Source: Pedobacter sp. ASV12 (GTDB lineage Bacteria > Bacteroidota > Bacteroidia > Sphingobacteriales > Sphingobacteriaceae). Taken from it: 35,329 nucleotides of DNA. Below are positions 9,501 to 16,253 of the stretch, piece after piece. Position 1 is the first letter of the stretch. Every line of letters begins with the position of its first letter. The stretch is from NCBI RefSeq assembly GCF_016429155.1, contig NZ_JAELUC010000037.1:1-35329 (forward strand), read 5' to 3'. The translations under genes were made by a program, and so were the position numbers. The notes beneath the pieces were generated by a model that saw only the letters and a program-made list of their open reading frames with translations, was not told the DNA's origin and did not search any database.

Positions 9501-10493
9501 TGTGAGTCGAAGCGGAGCAATATAGGATGAAAAGCTGTAGTAGGGAGAATAGAGCTGGGAAGATCCCCCGCTCGAAGGGTCTTCTACTTTTTTGTAGGTC
9601 TGCGTATTAGTACCCACCTGCGCATATTGTGTATCTGTGGTATAAAGGAACCTGATGGTTTCAGTATTGGAAGCGTTGGTAACCGAGGTCAGGTACCAAG
9701 AAGATGCATGGACAGGTATATTATAGCTTTCGCTGTAAGTAGCTTTTGGACTTGTATACTCTGCATCGCTGAAATAATACTTGGTGCCATCTTCCGTAGT
9801 GATGGTAAAGTTGCCCACACCGCCACTGATCTTCAGCTTCTGGTATGGATATATGGTATAGGTGCCGTTCACGAGCGTAAATTTGCCCGAATAGCCTCCA
9901 AAGTTGAAGCTGAATACATCAGGTTCTCCATCATAAACCCCTTCGGTCACGCTTTCTAGGAAGGTCTGCATGCTGTTGCTTTCGTAGCCGCCAAGAGCTA
10001 TGATCCTGCTCTGTACATAGCTGCTCCCAAAGTTCTGATCACCGGTGCTGCTCTCGTCAACCCGGCCCTTGATCTGCCTCGAAATAACCCCGCCGGCCTG
10101 GAGGTTCCAGCCCAGTCCGGTCCAGCCGATGGGCTGCGAGGGCCTAAAGCCATCATAGCTATAGCTCAGCGTAATGGGAACGCTCAGCTCGTGCCCGGAA
10201 ACCGTGTAGATCGGGATGGAAAAATTCGGCGCCCCGCTCGACTGGTTCACCGAAGCATCGCCGAAACGTCCCAGGGAGCCGGCCGTGGCAGACGGGGCCA
10301 CAAGGTCCGTTCGCAGATAGCCCACAGGATTATCGGCAATTTTTTGGGCATTGGCCGCCTGGATGACGAAAAAGAGGATGAAAAGAGCGCATGCAAAAAA
10401 ACGGCAAACCTGGAGCTTTTCTGATTTGCTTCCACATGGAAGCTCGTGGCGGAGAAACTGGCCCCCGCCCCCTTTTGGGAGAAGTGTTTTCAT
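6504..10493 (-). CDS. Secreted SpvB/TcB-like protein with DUF5977 module
   Basis: A 1329-residue exported protein. The N-terminus has an unusually long 30-residue lead before a hydrophobic stretch ending AANA|QK (cleavage near residue 49). Residues about 85-145 carry the SpvB-type signature (APNFSIPIYTVSGHEL, LSYSYDG, GLGWNLQAGGVI). Long beta-rich sequence follows. RHS/YD-like motifs occur near the C-terminal third (TEYEYGEYGM, YSEFDEFNRLKNVKDQDGN). A DUF5977-like module spans about residues 1151-1210 (FTKNNC, IPANTYSASSKAAANA, NANGTC). The RHS toxin gene starts 9 bases downstream, so the two are probably one operon. In Tc toxins a SpvB-containing TcB and an RHS-containing TcC form one cocoon; I infer that this pair may be a related, Sec-exported arrangement. 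An in-frame TAA above the ATG rules out a longer start. Confidence 0.8.
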   Translation of the reverse strand: MKTLLPKGGGGQFLRHELPCGSKSEKLQVCRFFACALFILFFVIQAANAQKIADNPVGYLRTDLVAPSATAGSLGRFGDASVNQSSGAPNFSIPIYTVSGHELSVPITLSYSYDGFRPSQPIGWTGLGWNLQAGGVISRQIKGRVDESSTGDQNFGSSYVQSRIIALGGYESNSMQTFLESVTEGVYDGEPDVFSFNFGGYSGKFTLVNGTYTIYPYQKLKISGGVGNFTITTEDGTKYYFSDAEYTSPKATYSESYNIPVHASSWYLTSVTNASNTETIRFLYTTDTQYAQVGTNTQTYKKVEDPSSGGSSQLYSPYYSFSSYIAPLRLTSIVSEKNTVTFSGTSSGRQDMSTASPALGGISITDNNSGDQLKSFKLNYEYFGASGSNFLYKYLKLKSIEEYPVGLGGNMANKQVHTFDYENENDSYPDKSNAFVDHYGYYAGGIFNSVMIPDYVYPGGPNRDPNPFIAKFGALKKITYPTGGNTSFEYEGNMGYNGIDYVKTSQSKNVYVARSGGDPLAVLETSPSSGTFTTNVAQTLLINVVRTPKSLAYDGIIKPDPGTSDAILFRLDDDAYTFVKLMALETDSQNSGLTFSVPITPGTYYVQVFADSKENGMSATWSYANNTSVPIEGATAGGLRIRRITNNPGIGLPTVKSYRYTDANGFSSGSPVSRVYDQKPLTEVTLSAQNQMTIVNSLNFSSFVSEGSNGGQPNYYRTVFEDLVGGTDTLTTRSDYVSFAGSFNGVQPLKAVQYKKTSGGLVPVKKTEYEYGEYGMGGATGLKAYKDTTVTVIPGGQYGGRLYHFQAELSMMSSYWLYTKKTREVSYEGVDSLVTVTNNSYDLADTKNLVMTRTTASNGDQLISKFKYPDSYTTGVSGAFTTAHILRPAWEQQVWRKTGTDSVLVSAGITEYSASSFKPVRQYALAVKGLNALNGEGMSGTKYSSLLSDSRYEERVAYGYDGAGRLVSQQLTGGIPVSYQWAYPANTSYSTALGQKNYVIAEAKNALPSEFYHENFEEYSGASSGTAHTGDKFYSGDFYVSWSIPNARAYVLSYWYRDGGTWKYQEQAYTGAVTLALGDAIDDVRIHPKDAQLGTYVYKSGIGISASTDAKGLTTYSEFDEFNRLKNVKDQDGNIVKSYEYNLAHETFYNDAVSGSFTKNNCSSGTGTSVTYTIPANTYSASSKAAANALANAALANGGQAYANANGTCSGVATTAISYVNYTTPYTPTGPNSADVSSLVIKDGSGTTLYTYNTAQLQAGISVPQGTYTFVITVSGMTWDWYTDLGWASCYLNTGSYWNGFDNATSSYTLTGVTLTAPTATLYLDKYIF

Positions 10494-10522
10494 TGGATGG
10501 ATTTAATAATAAGTGTTCTCGC

Positions 10523-10531
10523 ACCTCCTTT
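10523..10531 (-). promoter_or_regulatory. Strong Shine-Dalgarno-like AAAGGAGGT, offset from the start
   Basis: AAAGGAGGT on the minus strand is a near-perfect anti-SD match, uncommon in Bacteroidota. It lies 29 bases above the ATG at 10493, too far for normal use, and the frame between holds a TAA. The only start close to it is the overlapping GTG of a 64-codon frame without recognisable content. Confidence 0.35.
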
Positions 10532-10599
10532 CACCCACAACATCAACATTCCCAAAAGCGCTGGAACGCAATAAATTTGATAATTTGAATTTGGATTTA

Positions 10600-10618
10600 C
10601 AAGTTTATTTTAAACTTG
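10600..10618. promoter_or_regulatory. 19-base perfect palindrome upstream of the RHS operon
   Basis: CAAGTTTA-TTT-TAAACTTG is an 8-base inverted repeat with a 3-base spacer, about 107 bases above the ATG at 10493. Read on the minus strand, its right arm TAAACTTG is one mismatch from the -7 consensus TAnnTTTG. An operator is possible; chance is also possible in AT-rich DNA. Confidence 0.3.
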
Positions 10619-10897
10619 CTTGAACAGGATTATTTTGGTTTCATAGCCCATCGGATAACATTGGAAAATGATGCATAGTCGGATAGAATTCCATAAACCT
10701 ATATAAAAAAGAATATTCTCTTGCGCTCCAACGATTTCAGCACATAAAAATCAGGCACCAGTATTGCTACATTCACAGAAGGGCGGAGACTATAATTAAA
10801 CTTGCCAGGCGTGAGGACGGAACACAGGAAACCAATTTCCATTTTTGTTTCTTCTTTAATTATACAAATCTTCGGTTTGGGAAAGACAACAAAACAA

Positions 10898-10925
10898 AAA
10901 AGCCCCGAATTGCTTCGAGGCTTTT
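10898..10925 (-). terminator. Intrinsic terminator of tRNA-Val
   Basis: Directly after the encoded CCA, the minus strand forms a stem AAAGCC-T-CGAA / TTCG-G-GGCTTT with a GCAA loop, followed by a T-rich run (TTTTTTGTTTT). Confidence 0.8.
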
Positions 10926-11002
10926 GGTGGGAGATACTGGGTTCGAACCAGTGACCCCCTGCTTGTAAGGCAGGTGCTCTGAACCAGCTGAGCTAATCTC
11001 CC
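10925..11002 (-). tRNA. tRNA-Val (anticodon TAC), CCA encoded
   Basis: A complete cloverleaf on the minus strand. The acceptor stem is GGGAGAT / ATCTCCC. The D arm is GCTC...GAGC, the anticodon stem CCTGC / GCAGG with loop CTTACAA (anticodon TAC, reads GUA and related valine codons), and the T arm ACTGG-TTCGAAC-CCAGT. The discriminator is A and CCA is encoded. A promoter lies at 11056-11086 and a terminator follows at once, so it is a single-gene unit. Confidence 0.97.
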
Positions 11003-11055
11003 TTTTGGGTTTTTCCTTTCAACTTGGCAACCTGCGTTGCTTCGTTTTGGGATTG

Positions 11056-11086
11056 CAAATATAGCGCGTTATTATAGTTTTCCAAA
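11056..11086 (-). promoter_or_regulatory. Bacteroidota-type promoter of tRNA-Val
   Basis: On the minus strand, TTTG (11083-11086), a 19-base spacer and TATATTTG (11056-11063) match the primary sigma consensus of Bacteroidota (TTTG at -33, TAnnTTTG at -7). Transcription would start near 11052, about 50 bases before the mature tRNA. Confidence 0.75.
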
Positions 11087-11102
11087 AAAAATTTAAAAAA
11101 AA

Positions 11103-11828
11103 TTAAGAAAGTACTTCTTCTAATACCTGATGTGACTTGATTTGCCCAAAAGAAGCCGTATGCAACGCATAGAAAATCAATATTTTATCCAACAGAAACC
11201 TCCTCGTGGCATTATTCAGTTTTATTTCATTTATTTTTTCGAATGGCGTGGCAAAAAGCGCCAAAAAATAGTCGGCTTCCGTTTTTGCGATAAAATTGGG
11301 ATGCACCGGGATCAAAGAAGTGAACTCTCCCTCCTGCAAATCGAAATATTTTTGGTCGTTTCGGGTCTGGCCATGGGGCGCAAAACCCAAAAATTTGGAG
11401 AGCTTGAGCAAAAATGCCAAATGGAAATTGGCACTTGGCTCCTCATGCTCGTCGAACCAGCTCACGGCACTGTAAATAAAATCGAACAGGTTTTCGTCGG
11501 CCTGCTGCTGACGGATGCTTTTGTAGAGTACCTCGTTCAGAAACTGGATCACCGTATTCTTGATGACCTCATAAGGAATGGTCCTGAATACAGGTGAAGG
11601 CCTGGCTTCGGCCACCCTTTGCAGCTGCGTATTGGCTTTGTAATACACCACCATGTCGAGCAGGTGCAGGGGCTGAAGCACGTTCATGGGTATTTTGGCC
11701 TTTGGCTTTTTTACGCCATTGATCAAATAAGACTGGATGCCGAACTTATCGGTAAACACCTGCGCAATCACGCTACTTTCGCTGTACAGCGTGGTTTTCA
11801 GCACTATTCCTCTAATTTTATGCAACAT
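11103..11828 (-). CDS. recO: DNA repair protein RecO
   Basis: RecO is the recombination mediator of the RecFOR pathway: it binds ssDNA and RecR and helps load RecA. The 241-residue length is normal. The N-terminal OB-fold region is visible (KIRGIVLKTTLYSESSVIAQVFTDKFGIQSYLINGVKKPK), followed by a helical domain. The cysteine zinc cluster found in some RecO proteins is absent, which I believe is usual for Bacteroidota. The gene follows dgkA with a 1-base gap on the same strand (dgkA stop at 11830-11832, recO ATG at 11826-11828), so the two are probably co-transcribed and translationally coupled. Confidence 0.93.
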   Translation of the reverse strand: MLHKIRGIVLKTTLYSESSVIAQVFTDKFGIQSYLINGVKKPKAKIPMNVLQPLHLLDMVVYYKANTQLQRVAEARPSPVFRTIPYEVIKNTVIQFLNEVLYKSIRQQQADENLFDFIYSAVSWFDEHEEPSANFHLAFLLKLSKFLGFAPHGQTRNDQKYFDLQEGEFTSLIPVHPNFIAKTEADYFLALFATPFEKINEIKLNNATRRFLLDKILIFYALHTASFGQIKSHQVLEEVLS

Positions 11829-11829
11829 T

Positions 11830-12177
11830 TCAGCTCAACTTGGGCACAAAGATAAACAAGCCAATAGCTAAGGCCAACAAAGCAATTAACAGGACGGCCG
11901 CCGCGGCCACATCCTTAACCTTGCCCGCCTTGTCGTTCCAAGTAGGCGACACCAAATCGACCAGCACTTCGATAGCCGTATTGAACAGCTCGGCGGCCAA
12001 AACCAGGGCAATAGCCAGCGAAATCCACAACCACTCGGCAACCGACAATTGCACATATAAGCCAAGGGCAACCACCAATGCCGTGACCACACAGTGAAGC
12101 TTAAAATTCAGCTGGCTCCGAAAGGCATAGGCCAACCCCTTAAAGGCATAACCAAAACTCTGCAGCAATTTATTCAT
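11830..12177 (-). CDS. dgkA: Diacylglycerol/undecaprenol kinase family membrane protein
   Basis: A 115-residue integral membrane kinase of the prokaryotic DAGK family. The active-site signature is present (AAELFNTAIEVLVDLVSP, then KAGKVKDVAAAAVL), with three predicted membrane helices. Members phosphorylate diacylglycerol (E. coli type) or undecaprenol (Gram-positive type); which substrate applies here cannot be told from sequence. It lies immediately upstream of recO with a 1-base gap. The divergent exporter gene begins about 160 bases away on the other strand. Confidence 0.9.
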   Translation of the reverse strand: MNKLLQSFGYAFKGLAYAFRSQLNFKLHCVVTALVVALGLYVQLSVAEWLWISLAIALVLAAELFNTAIEVLVDLVSPTWNDKAGKVKDVAAAAVLLIALLALAIGLFIFVPKLS

Positions 12178-12338
12178 CTGCTACTAAAATACACCAAAAT
12201 CGCGACATCGGAAGCCTCCCGCCTTTTGCAAACAAACAATTGTGGCATTCTGATGTTAATGTAGCATAAAAAATAGGGCTGTTTTTGCAATACGCCATTT
12301 TTATTAGTTTCTTTACTTTTTTAAAAAGCAGTTTGATT

Positions 12339-14714
12339 ATGTGGGCTAAACTCTCAAGAGCTATACTTCAAAACAGGATCGTCCTTATTCTTTTCTTCCT
12401 TGTTGCAACGGTTTTCATGGCCTGGCACGCCCGCAATCTTAAACTTTCTTATGCCGGAAGCAAGATTTTACCCCTTACCGATTCGGTTTTCATTAAGTAT
12501 AACGCTTTTAAAAAGCAGTTTGGAGAAGATGGCAGCATCATGGTGTTGGGCATTCAAAATGCTGATATCTACAAAAAAGAGAATTACAACCAATGGGCGC
12601 AGCTTTCGCAAGACATCCAGCACCTGCAAGGCATCAAAGGGGTTTTATCTATAGGCAAACTGTTCGAACTGCAAAAAGATACGGTAAACCAGAAGTTTGT
12701 GGCAAAGCCGATTCCCAACGGACTGGTCAAGAGCGATGCCGAAATGGATTCGCTCAAGACTCGCTTACAGGCTATGCCTTTTTACGATGGCCTGTTGCTA
12801 AACAAAAAAACCAATGCCACCCTGATGGCCATTACCTTCGACCAAAAAATACTGAATTCGGCTGCCAGAAATCCGGTGCTGAAAGAAATCGAAGCGAAAG
12901 CCGAAGCTTTTAGCAAAAGTACAGGCATACAGGTTCATCTATCAGGATTGCCCTACATCAGAACGGCTACCAGCAAATTGGTTTCGAACGAGTTTGTGCT
13001 TTTTTTGGGCCTTTCTATTTTGGTGTCGGCATTGATTCTACTGATTTTCTTCAGGAGTTTTTATGCAGTCTTTTTCCCGATTTTGGTGGTCATCATGGGC
13101 GTAATCTGGAGCATCGGCACTTTGGTGCTGTTTGGTTATGAAATCACCATCCTCACCGGACTGATTCCGCCGTTGATCGTAATCATCGGCATTCCGAACA
13201 GCATTCTGCTCCTTAACAAATACCACAACGAACTTAAAAAACACGGCGACAAACAACAGGCCTGGGCCGTTACCATCGAGCGGATCGCCGTAACCACCCT
13301 CATTGCCAACGTAACCGCAGCCATTGGCTTCGGGGTTTTGTACTTTACCGGCAGCGAGCTTTTGATGCAGTTTGGCAGCGTGGCCGCACTCAACGTCATG
13401 TTTACCTGGCTCATCTGCCTTTGCCTTATTCCGATCATATTCAGCTACCTGCCAGCACCAAAAGGAAAAATAAACATCGCACACGTCCCCAATTTCCTCG
13501 ATAGCTTGCTAGCCAAAACAGACGGCTTGGTGCAACAAAAAAGCAGCTTGATCTACCTGCTGACTATTGTACTGAGCATCATCTCTTTAATTGGGGTCTA
13601 CAAAATCAATGTAAACGGCTATGTAGTTGACGATCTGCCCAAAAACTCGCAGATTTTAACCGACCTGAAGTTTTTCGAAAAGAATTTCGAAGGGATTTTG
13701 CCTTTGGAGATTAGTGTAGACACCAAGCGCAAAAATGGCGTGCTCAGCATTTCAACTTTGGAGAAAATAGACAAGATGGAGCGCATGGTGGCCGCCTACC
13801 CCGAGTTTTCACGTTCCATTTCGCTCAACACCGGACTTAAATACGCCTCGCAGGCTTTCTACAATGGCGATTCGGCTTTTTACCGCCTGCCCAGCGACAT
13901 CGAAAAGAACTTTATCCTCATTTATGCCGCCAACTCGGGCAACGGCAAAAACAAGGGCAACATGGATATGCTCACCAATTTCGTCGACAAAAACAAGCAA
14001 ACGGCCCGCATTAGCTTTCAAATGGCCGATGTAGGCTCTAAACGTTTGGATGCGCTGCTGGAGGAACTCAAACCACGCATCGATTCGATTTTAAGCCCGA
14101 AACGCTTTAACGTAGAACTCACGGGCTCGAGTATTATTTTCTCGAAAGGAACCGATTACCTGCTCAGACACTTGGTTGAAAGCATCGCACTGGCTATTGT
14201 TTTGATTTCGCTATTGCGATTGGCCCAGTTCAGGAGCCTGGGCATCATGTTTATCTCGCTGCTGCCTAATGTGGTGCCGCTCATCATAACAGCCGGCCTG
14301 ATGGGCTTTTTCCATATCCCGCTAAAACCTTCAACCATCCTGATCTTTACCATTGCCTTTGGCTTGGCATCCGACCAGACCATTTATTTCCTGACCCGCT
14401 ACCAACAGGAGCTCACCTTGACCAATTACAGCGTAAGCAAAGTAATTTCCGACACCATCCGCGAAACCGGAGTAAGCATGACCCACATTGCCTTGATCCT
14501 TTTCTTTGGCTTCGGAATTTTTACGGCTTCTACCTTTGGTGGCACGGTTGTTCTGGGCTTATTGCTGTCCATCACCTTAATCGTAGCACTGGTGTTTAAC
14601 CTTACTTTGCTGCCTGCCCTGATGCTTTGGCTCGACAAGAAAAAGACCCGCAAGCCTATTCCCGAAGACCAAGTTGCCCAAAACGAAGCACAGTTCGACC
14701 ATGAGACGATATGA
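12339..14714 (+). CDS. RND/MMPL-family membrane transporter
   Basis: About 791 residues from the ATG at 12339. An 18-codon extension would need a TTG at 12285 and reads as low-quality sequence, so I prefer the ATG. The protein has the double architecture of RND/MMPL exporters: one N-terminal helix, a large extracytoplasmic loop with the motif LSGLPYIRTA, a five-helix block (FVLFLGLSILVSALILLIFF to LICLCLIPIIFSYLP), then the same plan repeated, with GLASDQTIYFLTRYQQE in the second half. Such proteins move lipids, hopanoids or drugs out of the inner membrane using the proton gradient; no substrate can be assigned. Its stop overlaps the start of the next gene (ATGA), so the two are translationally coupled. 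Confidence 0.88.
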   Translation: MWAKLSRAILQNRIVLILFFLVATVFMAWHARNLKLSYAGSKILPLTDSVFIKYNAFKKQFGEDGSIMVLGIQNADIYKKENYNQWAQLSQDIQHLQGIKGVLSIGKLFELQKDTVNQKFVAKPIPNGLVKSDAEMDSLKTRLQAMPFYDGLLLNKKTNATLMAITFDQKILNSAARNPVLKEIEAKAEAFSKSTGIQVHLSGLPYIRTATSKLVSNEFVLFLGLSILVSALILLIFFRSFYAVFFPILVVIMGVIWSIGTLVLFGYEITILTGLIPPLIVIIGIPNSILLLNKYHNELKKHGDKQQAWAVTIERIAVTTLIANVTAAIGFGVLYFTGSELLMQFGSVAALNVMFTWLICLCLIPIIFSYLPAPKGKINIAHVPNFLDSLLAKTDGLVQQKSSLIYLLTIVLSIISLIGVYKINVNGYVVDDLPKNSQILTDLKFFEKNFEGILPLEISVDTKRKNGVLSISTLEKIDKMERMVAAYPEFSRSISLNTGLKYASQAFYNGDSAFYRLPSDIEKNFILIYAANSGNGKNKGNMDMLTNFVDKNKQTARISFQMADVGSKRLDALLEELKPRIDSILSPKRFNVELTGSSIIFSKGTDYLLRHLVESIALAIVLISLLRLAQFRSLGIMFISLLPNVVPLIITAGLMGFFHIPLKPSTILIFTIAFGLASDQTIYFLTRYQQELTLTNYSVSKVISDTIRETGVSMTHIALILFFGFGIFTASTFGGTVVLGLLLSITLIVALVFNLTLLPALMLWLDKKKTRKPIPEDQVAQNEAQFDHETI

Positions 14715-15664
14715 TCGATTTTGAACAGCTCGATTACCTGAACAACGGAAACGAACTGCAGCAAAAGGCCTATCGGCTATTAACAGCACATCGGGTTTTC
14801 GAGAAACTCGCTGCCTTTCAGCCGGTGTTAACGGGTACCATCCCCATTAACATTGCCATTGCAGGCAGTGATTTAGATGTGATTTGCCAGTGGACGACTC
14901 CCCAAGACTTCCGGCAAGCATTGATCAGCCATTTCAACGAAAAGAAGGATTTCGAGCTACGCGAAGCCACAGTAAACGGACAGCAAACAATCATGGCCAA
15001 TTTTAAGATCGAAGACCTTGCACTCGAAATCTTCGGACAGGCCCTCCCTGTACAGCAGCAACATGCCTATCGGCATATGCTCATCGAGCATCAAATCTTG
15101 ACGGACAAGGGCGAACACTTTAGGCAACAAATCGTGGCATTAAAGAACCAGGGCTACAAAACCGAACCCGCTTTTGCCCAATTGCTAAGGCTCGAAGGCA
15201 ACCCGTATGAAGCCTTGCTGGCGTATAAAATTTTTCGCCAAGCCACCAGCGCCGACATCAAGCCCATGCAAATTGTACGCAATTCGGTCAACGAAAACAG
15301 GCTTTCTGATCCCAATTTGGTAAGTGATGCCGATTGCGAGGAGTTCATCAACCACAGAGGCAGGGGCTGGGTATGCGAAATAGACCAGCAAATTGTCGGC
15401 TTTGCCATTGCCGACCTTCAAGCGCAAAACATCTGGGCCTTATTTGTCCTCCCTCAATTCGAGCAACAGGGTATTGGCCAACGGCTTCACCAACTCATGC
15501 TCGACTGGTATTTTGCGCAAGGGCACCTCCATGTTTGGCTGAGTACTGCGCCAGGCACAAGAGCCGAAGCATTTTACCAAAAAGCAGGCTGGAAAGCCAC
15601 CGGCATGCAGGGAAAGGAAATCAGATTCGAAATGAATCTAACAGACTGGAAAAAGAGAAACTGA
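14711..15664 (+). CDS. DUF4269-GNAT acetyltransferase fusion protein
   Basis: A 317-residue, two-domain cytosolic protein. Residues 1 to about 175 match the DUF4269 pattern (YLNNGNELQQKAYRLL, PVLTGTIPINI, GSDLDVIC), whose GSDLD motif recalls nucleotidyltransferases. Residues about 181-315 are a GNAT N-acetyltransferase with the acetyl-CoA loop QQGIGQRLHQLML and the typical ending AEAFYQKAGWKATG. Both domains normally occur as separate proteins, so this is a genuine fusion or a family I do not know. The frame is open throughout with uniform codon use, so it is not a sequencing join. The start overlaps the exporter stop by four bases (ATGA). The substrate is unknown. Confidence 0.8.
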   Translation: MIDFEQLDYLNNGNELQQKAYRLLTAHRVFEKLAAFQPVLTGTIPINIAIAGSDLDVICQWTTPQDFRQALISHFNEKKDFELREATVNGQQTIMANFKIEDLALEIFGQALPVQQQHAYRHMLIEHQILTDKGEHFRQQIVALKNQGYKTEPAFAQLLRLEGNPYEALLAYKIFRQATSADIKPMQIVRNSVNENRLSDPNLVSDADCEEFINHRGRGWVCEIDQQIVGFAIADLQAQNIWALFVLPQFEQQGIGQRLHQLMLDWYFAQGHLHVWLSTAPGTRAEAFYQKAGWKATGMQGKEIRFEMNLTDWKKRN

Positions 15665-15726
15665 GGGGCTTAGCAAAGCGAATTCAAAGGCCAAGCAGCC
15701 ATGCCACAATTAAAATCGCGTTAAAA

Positions 15727-15987
15727 TTAATGTACTTCTTCGCTTTCAAGAGGCTCGGCACTCACGGGTTTTAACTCTACGCTTTTGCCATCCTTATCGG
15801 CTTTTTTTGCAAAAATTATCGGATAAAGAAACAGGAAGGCACCCAAAATCAAAAGCAAACCCGATGCACCCAGTACAATACCGCTACCTGCTATCTTGTT
15901 GCTGCTCATTACCTGTGCTGCAATTAATGCCACAATGCCAAGCAAAATGGCATATACCGCTTTTTGTAGTTTTAAAACCTTAATCAT
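15727..15987 (-). CDS. Small membrane protein, two helices and acidic tail
   Basis: An 86-residue protein of unknown family. It has two hydrophobic segments (AVYAILLGIVALIAAQVM and a longer one around LGASGLLLILGAFLFLYPIIF) and a charged, acidic C-terminal tail (SAEPLESEEVH). Its ATG lies 8 bases inside the end of the upstream small membrane gene, so the two are probably an operon. It ends 62 bases from the convergent fusion gene, with no clear terminator between. Confidence 0.6.
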   Translation of the reverse strand: MIKVLKLQKAVYAILLGIVALIAAQVMSSNKIAGSGIVLGASGLLLILGAFLFLYPIIFAKKADKDGKSVELKPVSAEPLESEEVH

Positions 15988-16174
15988 GACCTGGCGTTTT
16001 AGACTTTCGTTGTTTAATGATGCTTATAATAACAAAAATCAAACCAATAAGTTCTAAAAGCATTGCAAAAGTCATCAGCAGCGCCCTATGGCCAGTACCC
16101 AACAAAACGGCAACCGGCATCAGCACAACCGCAGCCAACATGCAAACCAATCCGATTTTTAACAATTTATCCAT
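15980..16174 (-). CDS. Small two-helix membrane protein
   Basis: A 64-residue protein with two hydrophobic segments separated by GTGHRA and a basic tail (KQRKSKTPGHD). I do not recognise the family. It is the first gene of a two-gene minus-strand unit, and its end overlaps the next gene by 8 bases. A -7 element TAGTTTTG at 16188-16195 lies just above the ATG, predicting a leader of about 10 bases. It is divergent from ileS. Confidence 0.55.
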   Translation of the reverse strand: MDKLLKIGLVCMLAAVVLMPVAVLLGTGHRALLMTFAMLLELIGLIFVIISIIKQRKSKTPGHD

Positions 16175-16187
16175 AAAACTCTTTGCA

Positions 16188-16195
16188 CAAAACTA
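16188..16195 (-). promoter_or_regulatory. -7 element for the small membrane protein pair
   Basis: TAGTTTTG on the minus strand fits TAnnTTTG exactly. No clear TTTG sits 19-21 bases upstream. It lies 13 bases above the ATG at 16174. Confidence 0.4.
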
Positions 16196-16216
16196 CCATA
16201 ATTCATTCTAAAACTG

Positions 16217-16224
16217 TAGCTTTG
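16217..16224 (+). promoter_or_regulatory. -7 element for ileS
   Basis: TAGCTTTG fits TAnnTTTG exactly and lies 29 bases before the ileS ATG. There is no good -33 TTTG at the expected spacing. With the element at 16188-16195 it forms a compact divergent promoter region. Confidence 0.45.
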
Positions 16225-16253
16225 CATCCTTAATTTTTGGAGATACTTGATTG

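Larger units (their letters stand above)
10494..10894. other. Gene-poor spacer upstream of the RHS operon
   Basis: About 400 bases with no open reading frame I can support on either strand. It should contain the promoter and leader of the minus-strand RHS operon. I see no exact TAnnTTTG element on the minus strand here, only near matches such as TAAACTTG inside the palindrome at 10600-10618 and TAGGTTTA further up. Confidence 0.6.

Noticed and set aside
10330..10524. A 64-codon minus-strand frame starting at the GTG next to AAAGGAGGT
   Set aside because: It overlaps the signal-peptide region of the 1329-residue gene in another frame, is Pro/Arg-rich without structure, and has no family features.
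12320..12525. 17-base direct repeat TTTTAAAAAGCAGTTTG near 12320 and 12509
   Set aside because: The two copies are read in different frames, have no flanking similarity, and an A/T-rich match of this size may be chance.
15165..15225. Possible frameshift joining DUF4269 and GNAT genes
   Set aside because: The linker reads in one frame with normal codon use and no internal stop or start signal, so a natural fusion is the better reading.
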